NCBI RefSeq assembly: GCF_900188295.1
Contig: NZ_FZNM01000018.1
Coordinates: 1-56,794, forward strand
Origin: Paracoccus sediminis
GTDB taxonomy: Bacteria; Pseudomonadota; Alphaproteobacteria; Rhodobacterales; Rhodobacteraceae
Direction: 5' to 3'
Length of the DNA stretch: 56,794 bases
Shown piece by piece: positions 9,771-18,739 of the stretch. The first letter of the stretch is position 1; each line of letters begins with the position of its first letter. Below the pieces are notes generated by a model. It saw only the letters and a list, made by a program, of their open reading frames with translations, ran no database searches and was not told the DNA's origin. Position numbers and translations under genes: made by a program.

Positions 9771-10325
9771 CTAATAGATCGGGGGCGAGACGATCCAGAC
9801 CACCACGGCGGGTTCGTCGGCGTCGTTGCGCCAGGCATAGTCCCGTTGGGCGAACTGGAAGCTGTCGCCCGGTTCCAGAACCAGTTCCGCATCCCCGACG
9901 GTCAGCGTCAGCGTTCCCGACAGGACGACCCCGCCGTCTTCGCTGGGACGCGCCTTGCGCGGTCCCCCGCTGGACGAACGCGGCGCGAACGTGGACCGGA
10001 TCATCTCGAAGGATCCGCCAAGGGTGGGCGACAGCAGTTCCTCGACCAGGCCGGTTTCGCTGGTGCCGATCGCGGTCCGGTCGGCCGCGCGCAGGACCAG
10101 GCCCTGTTCCTGGGGTGCGCGGCTGGCCGAACGGAAGAAGAAGCTGATGCCGACGCCCAGGTGATCGGCGATCTGGCCCAGATCCTGGACCGAAGGCGTG
10201 GTCCGCCCCCGTTCGATCTGGCTCAGCCAGCCCATGGACCGGCCGACGGCACGGGACAGGCCCTGGATCGTCATGCCGCGGGATTTGCGCAGCGACCGGA
10301 TATCGCCGCCGATGTGATGACTCAT
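9771..10325 (-). CDS. XRE-family regulator with C-terminal cupin domain
   Basis: This 184-residue regulator has an N-terminal helix-turn-helix (about 8-62; IRSLRKSRGMTIQGLSRAVG, then MGWLSQIERGRTTPSV) and a small cupin barrel (about 110-180; LSGTLTLTVGDAELVLEPGDSFQF). This HTH_3-cupin layout is used by PuuR-type regulators of amine and amino-acid catabolism. It is divergent from the sarcosine/dimethylglycine dehydrogenase-like gene, its likely target. The shared intergenic region carries five ATGAA/TTCAT pentamers. Confidence 0.85.
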   Translation of the reverse strand: MSHHIGGDIRSLRKSRGMTIQGLSRAVGRSMGWLSQIERGRTTPSVQDLGQIADHLGVGISFFFRSASRAPQEQGLVLRAADRTAIGTSETGLVEELLSPTLGGSFEMIRSTFAPRSSSGGPRKARPSEDGGVVLSGTLTLTVGDAELVLEPGDSFQFAQRDYAWRNDADEPAVVVWIVSPPIY

Positions 10326-10379
10326 GATCGTCTCGTGACCTGTGATGCCACGCTAGCCAAATGATCGTTACAGCACAAT

Positions 10380-10460
10380 CATATTTCATCAAAAACGCTG
10401 CAATGCGGCATTCATTCACCAAAATGAAATTATGAATTGATTTTTCATTCAAGCGATGGC
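10380..10460. promoter_or_regulatory. AT-rich divergent promoter with repeated ATGAA/TTCAT pentamers
   Basis: This is an AT-rich island in very GC-rich DNA. TTCAT occurs at 10385-10389, 10411-10415 and 10444-10448, and ATGAA at 10424-10428 and 10432-10436. One pair forms a clean inverted repeat, TTCATT (10411-10416) and AATGAA (10423-10428), spaced by six bases. The arrangement suggests several binding sites for the adjacent XRE-cupin protein; AATGAA also recurs in the known PuuR operator. The assignment is inference. Confidence 0.5.
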
Positions 10461-10527
10461 TTGCTGGCCTCGGGCCGGGCCTTGATCCCATGGCCGGTCT
10501 TCCATCATCGCACAGCGGAACCCTGTC

Positions 10528-12975
10528 ATGCCCCCCATTCCCACCCATGCCCGCGTCGTCATCATCGGCGGCGGCATTTCCGGCTGTTCGGTCGCCTATC
10601 ACCTTGCGAAACTGGGCTGGACCGATGTGGTGCTGTTGGAACGCAAGCAGTTGACCAGCGGCACGACCTGGCACGCGGCGGGGCTGATCGGGCAGTTGCG
10701 GGCCAGCCAGAACATGACGCGGCTGGCCAAGTATTCCGCCGATCTCTATGCGCGGCTGGAGGCCGAGACGGGCCTTGCCACCGGCCTTCGCCAATGCGGA
10801 TCGATCACCGTGGCCCTGACCGGGGAACGGCACGAGGAGATCCTGCGCCAGGCGGCGCTTGCCCGCGCCTTCGGCGTTGATGCGAACGAACTGTCGCCGC
10901 ATGAGGTGGCGCGGATGTATCCGCATCTGGAAACGCGTGACGTGGTGGGCGGCGTGCATCTGCCGCGGGACGGGCAGGCCGACCCCGGCAACATCGCGCT
11001 GGCGCTTGCCAAGGGCGCGCGAAGGGCGGGCGCCAGCATCGTCGAGGGGGCCAAGGTGACGCGCGTCACCACGGCGGACGGCCGCGTGTCCGGCGTCGAA
11101 TGGGACGCGGACCATGAAACCGGCCATATCGCGGCGGATCATGTGGTAAACTGCGGCGGCATGTGGGGCCGCGACCTTGCGGCGCAGAACAACGTCACCC
11201 TGCCGCTCCACGCCTGCGAGCATTTCTATATCGTCACCGAGAACATCCCGGACCTCGCGCAACTGCCGGTGCTGCGGGTGCCCGACGAATGCGCCTATTA
11301 CAAGGAGGACGCGGGCAAAATCCTGCTGGGCGCCTTTGAACCCGTGGCAAAGCCCTGGGGCATGAACGGCATCCCCGAGGATTTCTGCTTCGACCAGCTG
11401 CCCGAGGATTTCGACCATTTCGAGCCGATCCTTGAGAAGGCCGTGGCCCGGATGCCGCTGCTGGCAAATGCGGGCATCCACACCGTCTTCAACGGTCCCG
11501 AGAGCTTTACCCCCGACGACCGCTATTACCTGGGCGAGGCGCCGAACCTGCGGGGATACTGGGTGGCCGCGGGCTACAACTCCATTGGCATCGTATCCTC
11601 GGGCGGCGCGGGCATGGCCCTGGCGGAATGGATGAACGATGGCGAGCCGCCGTTCGATTTGTGGGAGGTGGACATCCGCCGCGCCCAGCCGTTCCAGAAG
11701 AACCGCCGCTATCTGCGCACCCGCGTCACCGAAACCCTGGGCCTGCTGTATGCCGACCATTTCCCCTATCGCCAGATGGCCACCGCGCGGGGCATCCGCC
11801 GATCGCCGCTGCACGAACACCTCAAGGCGCGCGGCGCGGTCTTTGGCGAAGTGGCAGGCTGGGAACGCGCCAACTGGTTCGCGAACGACGGCCAGGCGCG
11901 CGCATACGAATACAGTTGGAAACGCCAGAACTGGTTCGACAACCAGCGGGCCGAACACATGGCGCTGCGGACGGGCGTGGGCCTGCTGGACATGACCTCC
12001 TTCGGCAAGATCCGGGTCGAGGGGCGCGACGCCCTGCGCTTTCTGCAACGGCTGTGCGCGAACGACGTGGACGTGCCCACGGGCCGGATCGTCTATACCC
12101 CCATGCTGAACGCGCGCGGCGGCATCGAATGCGACCTGACGGTGACGCGGCTGTCGGAAACGGCCTTTTTCCTGGTCGTCCCCGGCGCCACCTTGCAACG
12201 CGATCTGGCCTGGTTGCGCCGCCATGTCGGCGAGGCCTTCGTGACCGTCACCGACCTGACCGCGGCCGAGGCGGTGATCCCCGTCATGGGGCCGCGTTCC
12301 CGCGATTTGCTGCGCCTCGTCTCGCCCGACGACCTGTCGAACGACGCCCATCCCTTTGGCACCGCGCGCGAGATCGAGATCGGCATGACTCTGGTCCGCG
12401 CCCATCGCGTCACCTATGTCGGCGAACTGGGGTGGGAGCTGTACGTTCCCACCGACCAGGCGGCGCATGTCTTTGAAACCCTGCTGGAAGCGGGCGGGCA
12501 GGTCGGGCTGACGCTGTGCGGGCTGCACGCGATGGATAGCTGCCGCATCGAAAAGGCCTATCGCCATTGGGGCCACGACATCACCGACGAGGATCACGTG
12601 CTGGAGGCGGGCCTGGGCTTTGCCGTCAGGACCGCCAAGGGCGATTTCATCGGTCGCGATGCGGTGCTGCGCAAGCGCGAGGCGGGGCTGACGCGCCGCC
12701 TGGTGCAGTTCCGCCTGACCGACCCCGAGCCGCTGCTGTTTCACAACGAACCGATCCTGCGCGACGGCAGGATCGTGGGCCACCTGACTTCGGGCAACTA
12801 CGGCCATGCCCTGGGGGCTGCGATCGGGCTGGGCTATGTTCCCTGTAAGGATGGCGAAACCCCGGCCGCGATGCTGGCCTCGGATTACGCCATCGATGTC
12901 GCGGGCCGCATCGTTCCCGCCGAGGCCAGCCTGGCGCCGATGTACGACCCCAAATCCGCGCGCGTGCACGCCTGA
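10528..12975 (+). CDS. FAD-dependent N-methyl amine dehydrogenase fused to GcvT (sarcosine/dimethylglycine dehydrogenase type)
   Basis: This 815-residue two-part enzyme starts with an FAD/DAO domain (about 1-390; VVIIGGGISGCSVAYHLAKLG, then SGTTWHAAGLIGQL, where the His of TTWHAAG is the covalent-FAD position in this family). A linker and GcvT-like tetrahydrofolate domain with its C-terminal barrel follow (about 430-815; LLDMTSFGKIRVEGRDA, GIECDLTVTRL, YVGELGWELYVP). The family demethylates sarcosine or dimethylglycine and passes the one-carbon unit to tetrahydrofolate. The exact substrate cannot be read from sequence. It is divergent from an XRE-cupin regulator and convergent with the FGGY kinase gene. 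Confidence 0.85.
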   Translation: MPPIPTHARVVIIGGGISGCSVAYHLAKLGWTDVVLLERKQLTSGTTWHAAGLIGQLRASQNMTRLAKYSADLYARLEAETGLATGLRQCGSITVALTGERHEEILRQAALARAFGVDANELSPHEVARMYPHLETRDVVGGVHLPRDGQADPGNIALALAKGARRAGASIVEGAKVTRVTTADGRVSGVEWDADHETGHIAADHVVNCGGMWGRDLAAQNNVTLPLHACEHFYIVTENIPDLAQLPVLRVPDECAYYKEDAGKILLGAFEPVAKPWGMNGIPEDFCFDQLPEDFDHFEPILEKAVARMPLLANAGIHTVFNGPESFTPDDRYYLGEAPNLRGYWVAAGYNSIGIVSSGGAGMALAEWMNDGEPPFDLWEVDIRRAQPFQKNRRYLRTRVTETLGLLYADHFPYRQMATARGIRRSPLHEHLKARGAVFGEVAGWERANWFANDGQARAYEYSWKRQNWFDNQRAEHMALRTGVGLLDMTSFGKIRVEGRDALRFLQRLCANDVDVPTGRIVYTPMLNARGGIECDLTVTRLSETAFFLVVPGATLQRDLAWLRRHVGEAFVTVTDLTAAEAVIPVMGPRSRDLLRLVSPDDLSNDAHPFGTAREIEIGMTLVRAHRVTYVGELGWELYVPTDQAAHVFETLLEAGGQVGLTLCGLHAMDSCRIEKAYRHWGHDITDEDHVLEAGLGFAVRTAKGDFIGRDAVLRKREAGLTRRLVQFRLTDPEPLLFHNEPILRDGRIVGHLTSGNYGHALGAAIGLGYVPCKDGETPAAMLASDYAIDVAGRIVPAEASLAPMYDPKSARVHA

Positions 12976-13000
12976 TCGCAGCATTGCCGAAACGGCGGCA

Positions 13001-14599
13001 TCAGACCTCGCGCGCCTGCCGCAAGGCGGTCTGAAAGGCGCAGAACGCCGCGAAACGGGTATCGTGGATCCCCCCGGCCACGGCATCGGGCCGGTATTCC
13101 GCCGCAGGATGGGACATGGCCGACATGGCCCCCCCCATGTCGCCGAACCGGCCCGAGGCCACGGCGCCCAGGATGGCGGATCCCAGCAGCACCGGCTCGG
13201 CCGCCCTGCTGGACAGGACCGGCTTGCCCGTGCCGTCCGCCAGAAGCTGGCGCACCAGATCCAGTTGTCCCGCCCCGCCGGAAATCACGATCCGGTCCAC
13301 CGGCGCACCGGCCCTGTCCTGCGCCGCGATGATCTGGCGCAGGCCATAGGCGACGCCGCACAGGCCCGCGACATACAGCGCCACAAGGGTGTCGATGTCG
13401 CGATCCATCCCCAGGCCCGCGATGACGGCGCGGGCGTGGGGATCGGCGAAGGGCGCGCGGTTGCCCAGGAATTCGGGCACGACATGCAGCCCCTTTGCCA
13501 GCGACACCGCGTCGGACAAGCGTGCAACCTTTTCGGCGGCCCGCACCGCCAGCCAGACCGGCAATGGCTGGCCCGCCGCCTTTGCCTCTGCCTCGGCCCG
13601 GTGCGCGGCGGGGTGAAAGGACAGAAGCTGGTCGATCGCGGCGCCGGCGGCGGACTGGCCGCCTTCGTTCAGCCACATGCCGGGCACCATCGCCTGGTAA
13701 TACGGACCCCACACCCCGGACACGAACACCGGACCCTTGGTCGTCGTCATGGTGCAGGACGAGGTGCCGAAGACATAGGCCAGGTTGCTTTGCGCCCCGT
13801 CCGCCATGCCGACCGTGCCGATGCCGCCCGCGTGGGCGTCGATCAGCCCGGCCCCGACCGGAATGCCGGGGCGCAGGCCCAGGTCGGCGGCGGCGGCGGC
13901 GGTCAGCCCCGACCCCAGTGGCGTGCCGGGCGCCACGATCCGCTGGCCGATCCGGGCAAAGCCGTCATCGGCCAGATCGCCCAGGCCGATGCTGCGGAAA
14001 TAATCGGGATCCCAGCGGTCCTCGTGCGCCAGATAGGTCCATTTGCAGGTGACGGTGCAACTGGACCGGGCCAGATCGCCCGTCGCCCGCCAGCCCAGGT
14101 AATCGGCAAGGTCGAAGAACTGCCACGCATCCGCATAGGTCCGGGCCATGTTCTCGCGCAGCCACAACAGCTTTGGCGTCTCCATCTCGGGCGAGATGAC
14201 GTTGCCGACATAGCGCAGCACCGGATGGCCTTGGGCGTTGATCCGTTCGGCCTGATCCACGGCCCGGTGATCCATCCAGACGATGATGTTGCGCGCCGGA
14301 TCGCCGGATGCGCTGACGGTCAGCGGCTGGCCGTTCGGCCCCAGCAGCACCAGCGAACAGGTGGCGTCGAATCCGATGCCCGCGACCCGCGCCGGGGCGA
14401 TGCCCTCCATCGCCTCGCGCACGGCGGCGCAGATGGCCGACCAGATGTCGTCGCCGGACTGTTCCGCGATGTCGGCGCCGTCCCGCCACAGCGCGATGTC
14501 GCGTTTGGCACTGGACAGCATGTGCCCGTCGGCATCGAACAGGCCCGCCCGCGCGCTGCCCGTTCCCACGTCGATGCCCAGAAAGATCGGACCTTCCAT
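13001..14599 (-). CDS. FGGY-family pentulose kinase (D-ribulokinase-like)
   Basis: This 532-residue sugar kinase belongs to the FGGY family. It has the N-terminal phosphate loop FLGIDVGTGSARAGLFD, the substrate region WMDHRAVDQAERIN and the C-terminal ATP loop ISGGAGQLDLVRQLLADGTG. The overall pattern fits the pentulose-kinase branch that phosphorylates D-ribulose. It is not glycerol kinase: the GlpK motifs are absent and it belongs to the neighbouring sugar operon. It lies nine bases after the SDR gene in the same direction, so the pair probably converts ribitol to D-ribulose 5-phosphate. The substrate is inference. Confidence 0.85.
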   Translation of the reverse strand: MEGPIFLGIDVGTGSARAGLFDADGHMLSSAKRDIALWRDGADIAEQSGDDIWSAICAAVREAMEGIAPARVAGIGFDATCSLVLLGPNGQPLTVSASGDPARNIIVWMDHRAVDQAERINAQGHPVLRYVGNVISPEMETPKLLWLRENMARTYADAWQFFDLADYLGWRATGDLARSSCTVTCKWTYLAHEDRWDPDYFRSIGLGDLADDGFARIGQRIVAPGTPLGSGLTAAAAADLGLRPGIPVGAGLIDAHAGGIGTVGMADGAQSNLAYVFGTSSCTMTTTKGPVFVSGVWGPYYQAMVPGMWLNEGGQSAAGAAIDQLLSFHPAAHRAEAEAKAAGQPLPVWLAVRAAEKVARLSDAVSLAKGLHVVPEFLGNRAPFADPHARAVIAGLGMDRDIDTLVALYVAGLCGVAYGLRQIIAAQDRAGAPVDRIVISGGAGQLDLVRQLLADGTGKPVLSSRAAEPVLLGSAILGAVASGRFGDMGGAMSAMSHPAAEYRPDAVAGGIHDTRFAAFCAFQTALRQAREV

Positions 14600-14608
14600 C
14601 CCTGCCCC

Positions 14609-15337
14609 CTACAGATCGACGCTGTTGGGCAGGATCACCAGATCGCGGATCACCACGCCCCGTGGCCGCGTCAGCATGAACATCACGGCCTGGGCGACCT
14701 CGACCGGCTGCATCAGGGATCCGTTGGCCAGGGCTTCTTCCATCTTGGCCTTGGGCCAGTCGTCCAGCAGCGCCGTGACCACCGGGCCGGGCAGGACCGC
14801 GCCCATGCGGATGCCGTGCGGGGCCACCTGCCGCCGGGTCGCGTGCAGAAACGCCTGAACCGCGAATTTCGACGCGGTGTAGACGGGTTCCCATACGACG
14901 GGAACCACGCCCGCGACCGAGGATGTGAAGATCACGTCGCCGGTCTTGCGTTCGATCATGCCGGGCAGGACGGCCCGGACGCTGCGGAAGGCCGCGTTGA
15001 CGTTCAGGTTCAGCATCCGGTCCCAGGCGTCGGGATCGCCCTCGGCCGCAGGGCCGCCGACATAGGCGCCCGCGTTGGCGTGCAGGATGTCCAGCGGCCC
15101 TGCGATGTCCGCGATCCGGTCGGCGATCCCGTCCACCTGCGGGCCGTCCAGCAGATCCACGACCAGGGGGCGGGCGTTCGGCCCGATCTCGGCGCACAGC
15201 GTCTCCAGCCGGTCGGCGGCGCGGTCGATCAGCACGACCGTGGCCCCCGCACGGGCCATCGCGCGGGCGCATTCCAGACCGATCCCCGAGGCCGCGCCCG
15301 TCACCGCCGCGACCTTGCCCTTCAGTTCGTCAGCCAT
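14609..15337 (-). CDS. Short-chain dehydrogenase, ribitol 2-dehydrogenase-like
   Basis: This 242-residue classical SDR has the NAD-binding motif [10 protein letters not shown] (about 14-23), NAG-type motif LHANAG, catalytic Ser in IFTSSVAGV and the YTASK catalytic Tyr/Lys pair. The length and the LPNSVDL tail resemble ribitol 2-dehydrogenases. Next to a D-ribulokinase-like enzyme and a sugar importer it would oxidise a pentitol to a pentulose. The ATG at 15337 is chosen because the Rossmann fold begins right after it; the frame itself remains open far upstream through the permease region. Confidence 0.82.
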   Translation of the reverse strand: MADELKGKVAAVTGAASGIGLECARAMARAGATVVLIDRAADRLETLCAEIGPNARPLVVDLLDGPQVDGIADRIADIAGPLDILHANAGAYVGGPAAEGDPDAWDRMLNLNVNAAFRSVRAVLPGMIERKTGDVIFTSSVAGVVPVVWEPVYTASKFAVQAFLHATRRQVAPHGIRMGAVLPGPVVTALLDDWPKAKMEEALANGSLMQPVEVAQAVMFMLTRPRGVVIRDLVILPNSVDL

Positions 15338-15351
15338 GTTCTGTCCTTTCC

Positions 15352-16599
15352 TTACGCGCGGCCATGGCTTGCACGCGATTGCCGCGCCAGCGAATCGACG
15401 ATCACCGCGATGGCCAGCACCCCGCCCGTAATCATGTAGCGCAGCGACGAGCTGAGGTTCAGCAGCGTCAGCCCGTTCGAGATCGCCTGGATCACGATCA
15501 CCCCCAGCAGCGCCGACCAGGCCGACCCGCGCCCGCCGAACAGCGACGTCCCCCCGATCACGGCGGCGGCGATGGCGTTCAGGTTCACGTCGCCCGTCCC
15601 CGCCTGCTGGCTGGACGACGCCAGCCGCGAGGCCGCCAGCATCCCGCCAAGCGCCGCCAGCGTCGAACACAGCATGAAGGCCGACATGCGGATGCGGCGG
15701 ACGTCGATGCCCGACCGGCGCGCGGCCTCGCGGTTGCCGCCGACCGCGAACATCGCGCGGCCCCATTGCGTGCGGGTCAGGGCATAGTTCATTGCCACCA
15801 CCAGGGCCACGAACAGCCCGAACATCCACGGGATGCCGCGCCCGCCGTTCAGATAATGGACCGCGACCAGCAAAAGCACCGTCAGGATGCCGGATTTCGC
15901 CAGCAGCACCGACATGCCTCCGGGGTTGGACAGGTTGACGGCGGTGCGCCTGCGCATCCGGTCGATGCCCAGCCACAGCATCAGCGCGCCGGGCGCGATG
16001 GCCAGCAGATAGCTGAACCAAGCGGGCATCACGTGGATCTGCCCGAACCGCACCATGAAGGACGCATAGGGCAGGTTGATCGACCCGGTCGATCCCAGCA
16101 GGTACAGCTGCAACCCCAGCATCGCCAGCAGGCCCGCCAGCGTGGACACGAAGCTGGGCATTCCGAAGCGGTTCAGCAGCGTGGCATAGACCAGGCCCAT
16201 GAAGGCCCCCGCCGCCAGGGCCACAAGGATCGCCAGCGGCACCGGCAGGCCCATCTGCACCCAGATCACCCCCAGGATGGCCGATGCCAGCCCGCTCATC
16301 GATCCGACGGACAGGTCGATCTCGCCCAGGATCAGGACGCAGACGATGCCCAGCGAAATGCAGCCCACGGCGGCGGCGTCGAACAGCAGGTTCGCCAGGT
16401 TGTTCGGCGCCAGGAAGACCGGGTTCAGGGACCAGAACACGGTCGCGATCAGCACCAGGCCGACGATCACCGGCAGCATCCCCAGGTCGCCGGACCGCAC
16501 CCGGTCGACAAAGCCCCGGATCGCGCCGGAAATGCCTTCGTCGTGGCGCACGCGGCTGTCGGACCGGTCAAGCGCCGTCTGGCTTTTCAAATCGCTCAT
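15352..16599 (-). CDS. Sugar ABC importer permease (XylH/RbsC type)
   Basis: This 415-residue protein has about ten hydrophobic segments and the BPD_transp_2 family pattern, including [18 protein letters not shown] and [17 protein letters not shown]. It forms the homodimeric pore of a ribose/xylose-type importer. The start at 16599 overlaps the ATPase gene by four bases (ATGA type), which suggests coupled translation. The preceding ATPase and binding-protein genes complete the system. Confidence 0.88.
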   Translation of the reverse strand: MSDLKSQTALDRSDSRVRHDEGISGAIRGFVDRVRSGDLGMLPVIVGLVLIATVFWSLNPVFLAPNNLANLLFDAAAVGCISLGIVCVLILGEIDLSVGSMSGLASAILGVIWVQMGLPVPLAILVALAAGAFMGLVYATLLNRFGMPSFVSTLAGLLAMLGLQLYLLGSTGSINLPYASFMVRFGQIHVMPAWFSYLLAIAPGALMLWLGIDRMRRRTAVNLSNPGGMSVLLAKSGILTVLLLVAVHYLNGGRGIPWMFGLFVALVVAMNYALTRTQWGRAMFAVGGNREAARRSGIDVRRIRMSAFMLCSTLAALGGMLAASRLASSSQQAGTGDVNLNAIAAAVIGGTSLFGGRGSAWSALLGVIVIQAISNGLTLLNLSSSLRYMITGGVLAIAVIVDSLARQSRASHGRA

Positions 16600-17393
16600 G
16601 TCGGTTCCCCCACGTCTTCCAGCTTGCGGGCCTGCCGGCGCGACACGGCGTTTTCGGTGGCCCCGGTGATGGCGGCGATCAGGTCGGAATTCGAATCGGC
16701 GGCGGTGAAGACGCCGTTGTTGCGGCCCAGGCGCAGCACGACGATGCGGTCGGCCACCGCGCGCACGTCCTCCATGTTGTGCGAGATCAGGATGACCCCC
16801 AGGCCCCGGTCGCGCACCCGTTCGATCAGGTTCAGCACCTCGGCGGTCTGGGCCACGCCCAGGGCGGCGGTGGGTTCGTCCAGCATGATGATGCGCGGAT
16901 CGGTCAGCAGCGACCGGGCGATGGCCACGGTCTGGCGCTGCCCGCCCGACAGGGACGCGATGGGTTCGCGGACCGACGGGATGCGCGCGGACAGTTCCCG
17001 CAGCAGGGTCCAGGCCTGCACCTCCATCTGCACCTCGTCCAAGGCCCAGGGGGACAGTTCCTGGCCCAGGAACAGGTTCGCCACCACGTCCAGGTTCTCG
17101 CACAGGGCCAGATCCTGGAACACCGTGGCGATGCCCAGTTCGATGGCCTTGCCGGGGCTGTCCATCGCCACCGGCTGGCCCATGAATTCGATGGTGCCGC
17201 CGGTCGGCTGATGAACGCCTGCCAGAACCTTGACCAGGGTAGACTTGCCCGCGCCGTTGTCGCCCACCAGGGCCACGACCTCGCCGGGGTGGATGTCCAG
17301 CTCGATGTCCTCCAGGGCCTTGACGGCGCCGAACTGCTTGGAAACGCCGCGCAACCTCAGGATCGGCTGCGACGCACTGTGGCCGTCGTCCAT
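16596..17393 (-). CDS. Sugar ABC importer ATPase with a single nucleotide-binding domain
   Basis: This 265-residue ATPase has Walker A GDNGAGKST, signature LSGGQRQ, Walker B IIMLDEP and H-loop ISHNMED. RbsA and XylG proteins in this family usually carry two such domains in about 500 residues. This is a single-domain version, so it must act as a homodimer. It lies between the binding protein and the permease of the pentitol module. Nothing suggests truncation: the ends match the one-domain subgroup and the downstream gene overlaps its stop. Confidence 0.88.
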   Translation of the reverse strand: MDDGHSASQPILRLRGVSKQFGAVKALEDIELDIHPGEVVALVGDNGAGKSTLVKVLAGVHQPTGGTIEFMGQPVAMDSPGKAIELGIATVFQDLALCENLDVVANLFLGQELSPWALDEVQMEVQAWTLLRELSARIPSVREPIASLSGGQRQTVAIARSLLTDPRIIMLDEPTAALGVAQTAEVLNLIERVRDRGLGVILISHNMEDVRAVADRIVVLRLGRNNGVFTAADSNSDLIAAITGATENAVSRRQARKLEDVGEPT

Positions 17394-17447
17394 ATGTGCC
17401 TCCTTCTGGAAAGGCGCGCGCGTGGGGACGCGCGCGACGCGTCGGGG

Positions 17448-18497
17448 TTACTGGACGATGCCCAGTTCGCGGCAGGCTTCGGCGTAATCGGCCGTGCAGA
17501 TCTCCTCGGGGGTCTGGATGCCCTTGTCGAAGATCTCGGATTTGATGTTCTCGCGCGTGACCACGGCGGGAACGAATAATTCCGAGGGCGTGTCGTACAG
17601 CGTGGTCTTGGCCTCGGGCGTTTCGCCCCTGAGGAACGCCACGGCGATCTCGGCCGCAGCGCGGGCCACGATTTCCGACGGTTTCGAGATGGTGTTGTAC
17701 TGGTCGCCCGCAATAATCAGTTGCAGCGCGGCAATGGTCGCGTCATTGCCCGTCACCGGCGGCAGCGGATCGACGCCCGCGGCCTTCAGCGCGGCGATGG
17801 CGCCGCCCGCCGTGCCGTCGTTGGCCGCGACGATGCCCTTGATGTCGGCGCCGAAACGGTTGATCTGCCCGGCGGTGAATTCCTGCGCCTTGGGCGGCGC
17901 CCAGTCGGGCGTATCGTATTCGGCCAGGGTTTCGTATTCGGACCCGTCAAGCGCCGCGTCGATGCCGTCCCGGATCAGCCCCGCCGCCGCGTCGGTGGGC
18001 GATCCGTTGATCTGCAAGACCCCGGCACCGGCCTCGACCCCCTGGGCCGTCATGTGATCGACCAGCGACTGCGCGATCGCCTGCCCGATGCCCTTGTTGT
18101 CGAACGAGACGTAATAATCCGCCGGCACGTCCGGGATCGGGCGGTCATAGGCGATGATCTTGACGTCCTGGGACTGCGCCATCTGGACCAGTCCCGCCGC
18201 CGCCGCCGAATCCACCGGGTCCAGCACCACGACCTTTGCGCCCTGCGCGATGACGGAATTGAACTGCTGCTGTTGCAGCGACACGTCGGCGTTGGCGTTC
18301 TGATAGATCACCGTGCAATCGGGGCACAGTTCCTCCAGGGCGGCCTTGAAGCCGGGGAAATCATGCTGCTCGTAACGGGTCGAGGCCTGGTCGGGCATCA
18401 GAAAGGCGACGGTCGCGGCCTCCTGGGCCAGGGCCGTGCCCCCCATCAGCGTCGTCATGGCAAGCGATGCTGCCGCCAGCGGGAATCTGGATGTCAT
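17448..18497 (-). CDS. Periplasmic sugar-binding protein (XylF/RbsB type)
   Basis: This 349-residue protein has a Sec signal peptide (about 1-24, ending GGTALA-QEAATVAF) followed by a Peripla_BP_4-type fold: FLMPDQASTRYEQHDFPGFKAAL, YQNANADVSLQQQQ, VVLDPVDSAAAAGLV and VAANDGTAGGAIAALKAAG. The motif set is XylF-like. It is the first gene of the probable pentitol operon and is preceded by GGAGGAAGCAAG. It captures the sugar or sugar alcohol for the downstream importer. Confidence 0.88.
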   Translation of the reverse strand: MTSRFPLAAASLAMTTLMGGTALAQEAATVAFLMPDQASTRYEQHDFPGFKAALEELCPDCTVIYQNANADVSLQQQQFNSVIAQGAKVVVLDPVDSAAAAGLVQMAQSQDVKIIAYDRPIPDVPADYYVSFDNKGIGQAIAQSLVDHMTAQGVEAGAGVLQINGSPTDAAAGLIRDGIDAALDGSEYETLAEYDTPDWAPPKAQEFTAGQINRFGADIKGIVAANDGTAGGAIAALKAAGVDPLPPVTGNDATIAALQLIIAGDQYNTISKPSEIVARAAAEIAVAFLRGETPEAKTTLYDTPSELFVPAVVTRENIKSEIFDKGIQTPEEICTADYAEACRELGIVQ

Positions 18498-18625
18498 TCT
18501 TGCTTCCTCCTCAGGGCGGGACGCGTTCGCCGGCGCGCGCGGGACACCGTGAACATCACGGCCTTCATCCGGCACGACAGGCAGCCTCCCCCGAATGCTA
18601 GGGCGCCTTCCCCCCGGATTGCGCC

Positions 18626-18660
18626 ATCGATGCAGCATGTATGCTCAATCGATGAAGCAT
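18626..18660. promoter_or_regulatory. LacI-type operator between the pentitol operon and its regulator
   Basis: A 20-base palindrome occupies 18641-18660 with pattern ATGCTNNATCGATNNAGCAT (16 of 20 positions symmetric), the even-spaced central-CG form typical of LacI-family operators. A third half-site lies upstream: ATCGATGCAGCAT at 18626-18638 repeats ATCGATGAAGCAT at 18648-18660 with one mismatch, 22 bases apart (about two helical turns). It sits in the divergent promoter of the binding-protein gene and the LacI gene. Confidence 0.72.
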
Positions 18661-18739
18661 CATTGTGACGGGAACAGATTCGTGTCAAGCTGGATTGCAA
18701 GGCCGGTCACGCTGCGCCCCATTTTTCCGCCGGGAACCC

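Noticed and set aside
9688..13086. Very long minus-strand open frame opposite the FAD-GcvT gene
   Set aside because: Its translation is a shadow of the real plus-strand gene in high-GC DNA; it has biased composition, no family motif, and overlaps the XRE-cupin gene and the promoter.
13001..14599. FGGY kinase as the missing glycerol kinase of the glp operon
   Set aside because: It lacks GlpK motifs, belongs to the pentitol operon on the other strand, and resembles pentulose kinases.
12806..15439. Long plus-strand frame across the kinase and SDR genes
   Set aside because: The opposite strand carries clear FGGY and SDR motifs; this frame has none and is a GC artefact.
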